Part shown: positions 1 to 4,322 of the stretch, piece by piece
How positions within the stretch are numbered: position 1 is the stretch's first letter
Layout: the number at the start of each line of letters is the position of its first letter
DNA from: Propionibacteriaceae bacterium
GTDB taxonomy: Bacteria > Actinomycetota > Actinomycetes > Propionibacteriales > Propionibacteriaceae
Length of the DNA stretch: 5,019 nucleotides
Assembly (NCBI GenBank): GCA_003153855.1
Contig: PMBM01000046.1
Span: forward strand, 20,772 to 25,790
Direction of reading: 5' to 3'
Position numbers and translations under genes: made by a program
Notes under the pieces: model-generated
Databases searched by the model: none
What the model saw: the letters and a program-made list of their open reading frames with translations, nothing else
Told to the model about the DNA's origin: nothing

Positions 1-321
1 GCCCGCGTCACCGCGGTGATGAGCCTGGTCGAGGGCTACGCGGACGTGATGATGGACCGTACGGACATGGTGGCCGGTGTCGCGACGCTGCGGGAGAAGT
101 TCGACGGCCGCCGCACCGCGCCCGGCCTGGATGCCGTGATGCGTGGCCTCATGGGGCTCGACGTCAAGCACGCCCAGTACACGGACGGCGCCGCGTTCTG
201 CCGCGCCGTCATCGACCGGGTGGGCGTCGAGGGCCTCAATCGCGTGTACGAGCGGGTCGAGAACCTGCCGACGAGCGACGAGATCGCCCACCCCGGCGCA
301 TGGGTGACACGGGTCTGCTGA
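1..321 (+). CDS. Zinc-dependent metalloprotease, zincin_2/DUF2342 type (C-terminal fragment)
   Basis: Reading frame 1 is open from the first base to the TGA at 319-321, so this is the last 106 residues of a gene that begins upstream. The stretch VMSLVEGYADVMMD near the start, a following LREKFDGRR, a GLDVKHAQYTDGAAFCRAVIDRVG segment and the end LPTSDEIAHPGAWVTRV match the C-terminal half of the actinobacterial zincin-like family once labelled 'coenzyme F420 biosynthesis associated' (DUF2342). The HExxH zinc motif expected for the family would lie upstream and cannot be checked. The internal ATG/GTG codons at 16-21 are in-frame Val/Met codons, not a start. Family members commonly sit directly before tilS in actinobacteria, as here. 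The physiological substrate is not established. One small deviation: the family motif usually recalled as EGHAD/EGHAE reads EGYAD here. Family identity is by recognition of the motif pattern, not by a search. Confidence 0.85.
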   Translation, partial: ARVTAVMSLVEGYADVMMDRTDMVAGVATLREKFDGRRTAPGLDAVMRGLMGLDVKHAQYTDGAAFCRAVIDRVGVEGLNRVYERVENLPTSDEIAHPGAWVTRVC

Positions 322-1325
322 TGGCCCGCCAGGAGCTGGGGCCCGCGGGGTTGCGGGTGGCGCACGCGGTACGGAAGGTGCTTCGCGACGTCGTCATCAA
401 CGGCCTGCCGGCGGGCCGGTCAGCCCCGCCCCGACCCGTACGACGCATCGTCGTCGGCGTGTCTGGCGGCGCCGACTCGCTCGCCCTCGCGGCCGGGGCC
501 GCCTGGTGCGCCCGGCGACTCGACGAGCTCGACGGGTTGCCGGTCATGGCGATCGTGGTCGACCACAGACTGCAGGAGGGTTCCGGGGTGGTAGCGGCGC
601 GGGCAGCGCAGCAGGTCGACTCTCTCGGCATCCCGGCCCAGGTCGTACAGGTCGAGGTGACCGAGCGCGGCGACGGCCCGGAGGCTGACGCACGGGTCGC
701 CCGGTATCGCGCGCTGCTCGCGGACCGCGACGCCGTGGTGCTCGTCGGGCACACCCTCGACGACCAGGCCGAGACCGTGCTGCTCGGTCTGGCGCGCGGC
801 TCGGGGACCCGCTCGCTCGCCGGGATGTCGGAGCGACAAGGCAGGTTGCTGCGTCCGCTGCTCGGCGTCCGGCGAGCCGAGACCGAGGCTGCGTGCCGCG
901 AGGCAGGCCTCGAGTGGTGGACCGACCCGCACAACACGGACCCCTCGTACAGCCGGAGCCGCCTCCGCGAGGCGCTCTCGACCCTGTCCGATGCTCTCGG
1001 CCCAGGGCTTCCCGAGGCCCTCGCACGTACGGCCGAGCTGTGCCGCGCCGACGCCGATCTCCTCGACATCCTGGCAGCAAGGCTGCTGATCGAGGCCTCG
1101 CACCCTGACGGAACCCTGGCTGTCGACCCGTTGTCCGCGGCCGATCGGGCTCTTCGAGACCGCACCCTGCTCACGTGGTTGCGCCGCGAAGGCGTGGCCG
1201 ACGTCTCAGCCGGACACGTACGGGCGGTCGGCGAGCTGGTCACCGACTGGCGCGGGCAGCAGGGGGTGGACGTCCCCGGGGCGCGGATCGTCCGCACCGG
1301 CGGAACGCTCGTCGTCGTTCGCTGA
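321..1325 (+). CDS. tilS: tRNA(Ile)-lysidine synthetase TilS
   Basis: TilS is a cytoplasmic enzyme that uses ATP to attach lysine to C34 of the CAU-anticodon isoleucine tRNA, giving lysidine, so the tRNA reads AUA and is charged with Ile. The 334-residue protein shows the N-type ATP pyrophosphatase P-loop SGGADS (48-53), VDHRL (80-84), GHTLDDQAET (143-152), and TDPHNTDPSYSRSRLR (201-216), all in the order expected for TilS. A helical second domain follows (about 225-320). The third domain of the E. coli enzyme (about 430 residues) is absent, as is usual in actinobacteria. I chose ATG 321 because it overlaps the upstream TGA by one base (TGATG), typical of translational coupling; ATG 300 would add seven residues and overlap the upstream gene by 22 bases. 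Neither has a clear Shine-Dalgarno sequence. It is probably cotranscribed with the metalloprotease gene. Confidence 0.95.
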   Translation: MARQELGPAGLRVAHAVRKVLRDVVINGLPAGRSAPPRPVRRIVVGVSGGADSLALAAGAAWCARRLDELDGLPVMAIVVDHRLQEGSGVVAARAAQQVDSLGIPAQVVQVEVTERGDGPEADARVARYRALLADRDAVVLVGHTLDDQAETVLLGLARGSGTRSLAGMSERQGRLLRPLLGVRRAETEAACREAGLEWWTDPHNTDPSYSRSRLREALSTLSDALGPGLPEALARTAELCRADADLLDILAARLLIEASHPDGTLAVDPLSAADRALRDRTLLTWLRREGVADVSAGHVRAVGELVTDWRGQQGVDVPGARIVRTGGTLVVVR

Positions 1326-1358
1326 CCCAGAGTCGCGGCTCCTTATGGCTGGGGCAGA

Positions 1359-1372
1359 TCTAGACTCTAGAC
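1359..1372 (+). repeat. Perfect tandem repeat of TCTAGAC (2 x 7 bp)
   Basis: TCTAGAC occurs at 1359-1365 and again, without a gap, at 1366-1372; the second copy abuts the ATG at 1373. Each copy provides a TAGAC core, so the repeat creates two overlapping -10-like hexamers (TAGACT at 1361-1366 and TAGACA at 1368-1373). Only the first is correctly spaced for transcription starting at the ATG. Confidence 0.85.
1361..1366 (+). promoter_or_regulatory. Candidate -10 box TAGACT for a leaderless deacetylase transcript
   Basis: TAGACT fits the actinobacterial -10 consensus TANNNT. Six bases separate it from the ATG at 1373, which is the spacing expected if transcription begins on the A of the start codon. 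No Shine-Dalgarno sequence is present at a useful distance: the only purine run, GGGG at 1351-1354, is 18 bases before the ATG. No convincing -35 hexamer is seen 16-18 bases upstream, which is common for actinobacterial promoters. Promoter function is inferred. Confidence 0.6.
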
Positions 1373-2305
1373 ATGGGCAGCAGGCTCGGATCCCTGCTCT
1401 ACGCCGCGGCACTGGTGATGGTGATCGGCGCCGGGTGCGCCACACCCCGAGCCATCCCGACCGTGGCCTCCGCGCCCGCCCCGTCGGCTTCACGGAGCAC
1501 CTCCTCCGAGGGCGCCAGCCCGACCGAGATGACTCTCACACCTTCGCCTACCTCTGCGCCCTCCAGCTCACGGTCGGTCTCCTCGGTCAGAACCTCGACG
1601 GCAGCCGCCCGTACGACAGCTACGCACGCGACCTCGTCCGCGACGCAGGGCTGCGGGATCGCCAAGAGCCTTCTGGGCAAGGACCTCACCGTGCTTCCAG
1701 TCACCGAGAAGGTCGTGGCGCTGACCTTCGATGCCGGCGCCAACGCGAACGGTGTCGCACCGATCCTCGCGACATTGGCCGCGCGACAGGCTCCGGGCAC
1801 GTTCTTCCTCACGGGAGCCTTCGTGAACGCCTTCCCCTCGGCGTCACGGCAGGTCGCCGCCTCGTACCCGATCGGCAACCACACCCAGAACCACAAGGAC
1901 CTCACGCAGCTGACCACCGCCGAGGTGCTGGCTGAGATCCGTACCGGCGCCGCCTCGATCCGGAACGTGACCGGCGTGGACCCGCACCCGTACTTCCGAT
2001 TCCCGTACGGCGCCGTCAACGCGAGCACGATCGCCCTGGTGAACGCCGAGTGCTACGTCCCGTTCCGCTGGACGGTCGACACCCTGGGTTGGGAGGGGAC
2101 GGCCGGGAAGATCAGCGCCGACGTGGTCCTTCAGCGAGTGGTCGCCGCGCTCCGTCCTGGGGCCGTCGTCCTCATGCATGTCGGGTCCAACCCGGACGAC
2201 GGAACGACGTTCGACGCGGACGCCCTGCCGCGGGTCATCGACGCGATCCGAGCGCAGGGCTACACGCTCGTCACACTCGAGCGGGTCCTGCCTGCCACCC
2301 CGTGA
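1373..2305 (+). CDS. Exported polysaccharide deacetylase (NodB/CE4 family)
   Basis: This 310-residue protein has an N-terminal signal sequence (hydrophobic core about 8-21), then a Ser/Thr/Ala/Pro-rich low-complexity stretch (about 24-92), then a NodB domain (about 110-305). CE4 motifs are visible in order: TFDAG (118-122), GNHTQNH with metal-ligand candidates H170 and H174, FRFPYG (208-213), WTVDTLGW (233-240) and LMHVG (267-271). Family members remove acetyl (or formyl) groups from N-acetylglucosamine-type polymers such as peptidoglycan or exopolysaccharide; the substrate here is unknown. Motif 1 carries Ala121 where classical enzymes have a second Asp that binds the metal, while the putative catalytic base D120 remains. 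Cys22 follows the hydrophobic core (VIGAGC), but the lipobox is poor because position -3 is Gly, so either a lipoprotein or a type I-cleaved secreted protein is possible. C94 and C227 could form a disulfide. The ATG at 1373 is chosen because the signal peptide begins directly there. Confidence 0.88.
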   Translation: MGSRLGSLLYAAALVMVIGAGCATPRAIPTVASAPAPSASRSTSSEGASPTEMTLTPSPTSAPSSSRSVSSVRTSTAAARTTATHATSSATQGCGIAKSLLGKDLTVLPVTEKVVALTFDAGANANGVAPILATLAARQAPGTFFLTGAFVNAFPSASRQVAASYPIGNHTQNHKDLTQLTTAEVLAEIRTGAASIRNVTGVDPHPYFRFPYGAVNASTIALVNAECYVPFRWTVDTLGWEGTAGKISADVVLQRVVAALRPGAVVLMHVGSNPDDGTTFDADALPRVIDAIRAQGYTLVTLERVLPATP

Positions 2306-2309
2306 GGGA

Positions 2310-2328
2310 CTGCCGTGACCACCGGCAG
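2310..2328 (+). terminator. Weak hairpin after the deacetylase gene
   Basis: CTGCCG (2310-2315) and CGGCAG (2323-2328) form a perfect 6-bp stem with a 7-base loop, starting four bases after the deacetylase stop codon. There is no T-tract after it, so it is at best a weak or U-less terminator. It also lies just upstream of the hpt -10 box and could instead be an operator-like inverted repeat. Confidence 0.3.
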
Positions 2329-2348
2329 GTCTCCGGAACGGGCTGGGC

Positions 2349-2354
2349 TAGGGT
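2349..2354 (+). promoter_or_regulatory. Candidate -10 box TAGGGT for a leaderless hpt transcript
   Basis: TAGGGT matches TANNNT and is separated from the GTG start at 2361 by exactly six bases (TTCCCC). That is the same geometry as at the deacetylase gene. The intervening bases are pyrimidines, so there is no ribosome binding site, which supports leaderless initiation at the GTG. No clear -35 element was found. Confidence 0.6.
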
Positions 2355-2360
2355 TTCCCC

Positions 2361-2912
2361 GTGGATCTGCGCGATGTCTCCGACGACCTGTCCCAAGTCC
2401 TCTACACCAAGAGCCAGCTCGATGAGCGACTCGTCGAGATCGCCAGCCTCATCGATGCGGACTACCGAGGCGAGGATCTCCTCCTCGTAGGCGTCCTCAA
2501 CGGTGCGGTGATGGTGATGGCCGACCTGTCCAGGGCGCTGAGCATCCACTGCGAGATGGACTGGATGGCGATCTCCTCGTACGGCTCGGGCACGTCCAGC
2601 TCGGGCGTCGTCCGCATCCTCAAGGACCTCAACTCGAACCTGCTCGGGCGCCACGTCCTCGTGGTCGAGGACATCGTCGACACAGGCCTGACCCTCGCGT
2701 ACCTTCTCGAGAACCTCCGCTCCCGCAAGCCCGCGAGCCTCGAGGTGATGGCGATGTTCCGCAAGCCGGAGGCTGCGCGCAACCCCATCGACGTCAAGTA
2801 CGTCGGCTTCGACATCCCCAACGAGTTCGTCGTCGGGTACGGGCTCGACTACGCCGGCCGGTACCGGAACCTCTCCGGACTCGGCACGCTCGCCCCGCAC
2901 GTCTACAGCTGA
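2361..2912 (+). CDS. hpt: Hypoxanthine(-guanine) phosphoribosyltransferase
   Basis: This cytoplasmic purine-salvage enzyme transfers phosphoribose from PRPP to hypoxanthine or guanine, giving IMP or GMP. The 183-residue length is normal for the bacterial family. Visible landmarks are the flexible catalytic loop SSYGSGTSSSG (72-82), the PRPP-binding motif VVEDIVDTGLT (101-111) with the acidic pair E103/D104 and the presumed catalytic base D107, K135 in FRKP matching the base-contacting lysine of the human enzyme, and GFDIPNEFVVGYGLDY with D163 plus R169 (matching human D193 and R199). The start is GTG 2361: it gives the expected N-terminus, and the spacing to the TAGGGT box suggests leaderless translation. 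The gene follows the deacetylase after 55 bases with its own promoter. It converges with the phosphodiester glycosidase gene, with only 5 bases between stop codons. In many bacteria tilS, hpt and ftsH are adjacent; here single genes intervene on both sides. Confidence 0.95.
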   Translation: MDLRDVSDDLSQVLYTKSQLDERLVEIASLIDADYRGEDLLLVGVLNGAVMVMADLSRALSIHCEMDWMAISSYGSGTSSSGVVRILKDLNSNLLGRHVLVVEDIVDTGLTLAYLLENLRSRKPASLEVMAMFRKPEAARNPIDVKYVGFDIPNEFVVGYGLDYAGRYRNLSGLGTLAPHVYS

Positions 2913-2925
2913 CGCGCTCAGCGCG
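2908..2925. terminator. Short palindromic region over two convergent stop codons
   Basis: GCTGA (2908-2912) can pair with TCAGC (2918-2922) around a CGCGC loop, so the TGA stop of hpt pairs with the complement of the opposing gene's TGA. A competing palindrome, CGCGCT-C-AGCGCG (2913-2925), overlaps it. Stems are short and no T-tract follows in either direction. A bidirectional transcription stop is plausible only because the genes converge here. Confidence 0.3.
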
Positions 2926-4105
2926 GCAGCACCGCCACGAAGTCCCGTGAGGACGGCTGAAGGTAGCGGTTGGGGCTGACCTTCGGGTTCGCCGGCGGCA
3001 GCACGCTGGGCGTCGCGACCCCCGGCGACGGGTGGCTGTACGTGATGTAGTTCGTCCAGTCGGGGTTGATGTCCAGCTGCATCGCGTTGACCGCACCCGC
3101 GTCGTGCAGGACGTCAGCGAGCGACTGGATGTCCATTGCCGGCCCCACCACGAAGACCACGGATCCGTCGGCTCGTACACCGATGCCGCTACGCCAGACG
3201 TATGCGGCGTTGCCGACCGTCTTGCCCCACACCGCAGCACTCGCCTGGCTCACCGCCGGCGAGATCACGCCGTTCTCGATGACCAGGTCGAGGTTCTGGC
3301 GCACCGCGGCGATGTCCGAGGACGGCGACCCGCCCGGCCACGCCTCGACCCGCAGGTGGCCGTCGACAGTGAGCACCATGGACGCCGCGCCCTGGCGGAG
3401 GTCGGCGATGTTCTGCCCGTTCTGCCAGTAGCCGCCGCGGGCGTCGGTCATGAGGAAGCCCGAGTTGAACGTCGCCAGCACCGAGTCGATCTCGCCGGGC
3501 GCGATGCGGTTCGCGGGCGAGAGGTTCGGACCCGGCACCTTGTACCCGGGATGCAGCGTGAAGCTCACCAGCTGGGGATCCATCCACACGACCTGCACGT
3601 AGTACGAGGTGTGCAGCGAGTCGGGGCGCAGTGAGGCGACACGAGCGGCTGGGACCCCGTTCACGGCGTACAGGTCGCGCCATGCCCCCTCGCCGGCGAG
3701 CGGCGAGTCGACCAGGGGAGACAGCGTGCCGGGGGCGGCCGTCGTGGCTCGGCCCGCCTGGCGCGGCGTCGAGGTCGACGCCTGAGTGCCTGATGACGTC
3801 GCGGTCGGCAGGCCGCCGGAGACCGAACCGCCCTCGGTCGGGGCGTCCCGCGCGTACTGGGCCTGCTCCAGCGCGGTCACCGCCCAGCCGAGACCGTGGT
3901 CACGGCCCCACTCCGCGAGACGAGCGGCCACCGAGTCCGTACCCGGTGCGGCTAGCGCGGGCGCGATGGAGGCACCGGTCGAACCGACGAGCAGGACGGC
4001 CAGGCTGAGCGCCGCCGTGCGTACGAGACGGAACCGCCGCGACCGCCGCTCCACCCCTCGCTGTGCTCGACGGGGGCGAGAGGTCTTCGTCGCGGCTGAG
4101 CTCAT
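2918..4105 (-). CDS. Exported phosphodiester glycosidase family protein (NAGPA domain)
   Basis: This 395-residue protein starts at the ATG read from 4105 on the minus strand. That start is preferred over upstream in-frame codons because it follows AAGGAG by 12 bases and begins a long, Arg-rich n-region (1-29), a hydrophobic core (30-42) and a likely signal peptidase site ALA|AP (50-53). A Ser/Thr/Gly/Pro-rich linker occupies about 86-140. The remaining domain resembles the NAGPA/phosphodiester glycosidase fold: FNSGF (213-217), a Gly-rich GGYWQNGQN segment, VLTVDGHLRVEAW (244-256), RSGIGVRADGSVVFVV (305-320) and LADVLHDAGAVNAMQLDINPDW (329-350). The human family member removes GlcNAc that masks mannose-6-phosphate; bacterial relatives are thought to act on glycan phosphodiesters outside the membrane, but the substrate here is unknown. 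The usual C-terminal DGGGSS-type motif is replaced by LDINPDW. The mature part has no cysteine. The RRFRL string is only a poor match to a Tat signal. Confidence 0.82.
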   Translation of the reverse strand: MSSAATKTSRPRRAQRGVERRSRRFRLVRTAALSLAVLLVGSTGASIAPALAAPGTDSVAARLAEWGRDHGLGWAVTALEQAQYARDAPTEGGSVSGGLPTATSSGTQASTSTPRQAGRATTAAPGTLSPLVDSPLAGEGAWRDLYAVNGVPAARVASLRPDSLHTSYYVQVVWMDPQLVSFTLHPGYKVPGPNLSPANRIAPGEIDSVLATFNSGFLMTDARGGYWQNGQNIADLRQGAASMVLTVDGHLRVEAWPGGSPSSDIAAVRQNLDLVIENGVISPAVSQASAAVWGKTVGNAAYVWRSGIGVRADGSVVFVVGPAMDIQSLADVLHDAGAVNAMQLDINPDWTNYITYSHPSPGVATPSVLPPANPKVSPNRYLQPSSRDFVAVLPR

Positions 4106-4117
4106 TGCGGGTCGTTG

Positions 4118-4123
4118 CTCCTT
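4118..4123 (-). promoter_or_regulatory. Ribosome binding site of the phosphodiester glycosidase gene
   Basis: On the minus strand AAGGAG reads from 4123 to 4118 and is separated from the ATG at 4105 by 12 bases. The spacing is a little long, but it is the only good Shine-Dalgarno match near a candidate start and decides the choice of start for this gene. Confidence 0.6.
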
Positions 4124-4147
4124 GTACGTCAGGGATCGTGCGCGGTC

Positions 4148-4166
4148 GGTGGGGGTTGTCCCCATC
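4148..4166. repeat. Short hairpin GGTGGGG-GTTGT-CCCCATC
   Basis: On the plus strand GGTGGGG (4148-4154) pairs with CCCCATC (4160-4166), seven pairs including one G-T/U pair, with a five-base loop. Read from the minus strand the core is TGGGG-ACAAC-CCCCA. It would lie in the 5' untranslated part of the glycosidase mRNA if that transcript starts upstream of 4166. Confidence 0.4.
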
Positions 4167-4204
4167 CTGCGTCGCGGCGGGTAATGGCTGCTCCACGCGA
4201 CGTG

Positions 4205-4229
4205 TAAGGGACGGTGAAGGTGACCCTTA
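4205..4229. promoter_or_regulatory. Candidate operator: inverted repeat TAAGGG-N13-CCCTTA
   Basis: TAAGGG at 4205-4210 and CCCTTA at 4224-4229 are perfect reverse complements separated by 13 bases, so the half-site centres are 19 bp apart, about two helical turns. This spacing suits a dimeric DNA-binding protein. The spacer itself contains a direct repeat of GGTGA (4213-4217 and 4219-4223). The site is nearly equidistant from the two divergent start codons (99 and 93 bases). The binding protein is unknown and function is inferred. Confidence 0.4.
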
Positions 4230-4280
4230 GGGGTTATGGGGGTGCTCACAGCAACGGGAAGATGACCTAGGACCCGCTGG

Positions 4281-4286
4281 TAAGGT
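4281..4286 (+). promoter_or_regulatory. Candidate -10 box TAAGGT for ftsH
   Basis: TAAGGT fits the TANNNT consensus and would place the transcript start near 4293, leaving an untranslated leader of about 30 bases. No TTGACA-like -35 is seen. GGGAAG at 4256-4261 lies 19 bases upstream and is vaguely like the GGAA-type -35 of stress sigma factors, but the match is not strong enough to assign one. The box lies in the loop and right arm of an imperfect inverted repeat (4267-4290). Confidence 0.4.
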
Positions 4287-4312
4287 CTAGTTCCTGTTGG
4301 CGACCTCCTCTC

Positions 4313-4316
4313 AAGG
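4313..4316 (+). promoter_or_regulatory. Ribosome binding site of ftsH
   Basis: AAGG lies six bases before the ATG at 4323, and another AGG at 4318-4320 is too close to act alone. Its presence contrasts with the deacetylase and hpt genes, which have none, and supports ATG 4323 as the start. Confidence 0.5.
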
Positions 4317-4322
4317 CAGGGT

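Larger units (their letters stand above)
4106..4322. other. Divergent intergenic region between the glycosidase gene and ftsH
   Basis: These 217 bases must hold the promoters of both divergent genes. Visible elements are the minus-strand RBS, a short G/C hairpin at 4148-4166, the inverted repeat at 4205-4229, a TAAGGT -10-like box at 4281-4286 and an AAGG RBS before ftsH. No confident -10 box for the minus-strand gene was found, and no coding sequence is supported here. The long open frame read leftward from 4330 is only the upstream extension of the glycosidase frame and has no signal-peptide-like start. Confidence 0.8.

Noticed and set aside
236..1297. Long open frame on the minus strand opposite tilS.
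   Set aside because: Its Arg/Ser/Ala-rich translation is the typical antisense shadow of a GC-rich gene. tilS on the plus strand has full family motifs over the same span.
1326..1353. CCCAG/CTGGG pair after tilS as a possible terminator.
   Set aside because: Only 5 bp with an 18-base loop and no T-tract; too weak to call.
1356..1393. A cluster of restriction-site-like hexamers (AGATCT, two TCTAGA, GGATCC) around the deacetylase start, resembling a cloning polylinker.
   Set aside because: The coding frame, signal peptide and base composition continue naturally through it, and the TCTAGAC repeat is better explained as promoter sequence. Nothing else suggests vector sequence.
1399..2028. Minus-strand open frame opposite the deacetylase.
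   Set aside because: No recognisable domain and no RBS context; the plus-strand frame carries all five CE4 motifs.
2271..2900. Minus-strand open frame opposite hpt, rich in Val/Glu/Asp/Ala.
   Set aside because: This is the mirrored codon pattern of hpt, which is unambiguous on the plus strand.
3032..3634. Plus-strand open frame within the glycosidase gene.
   Set aside because: It lacks family features and a convincing start, and the minus-strand frame has a signal peptide, RBS and NAGPA-type motifs.
4036..4086. Tat signal in the glycosidase N-terminus (SRRFRL).
   Set aside because: The twin arginines are present, but the hydrophobic residues of the RRxFLK consensus do not line up. A Sec-type signal with a long basic n-region is more likely.
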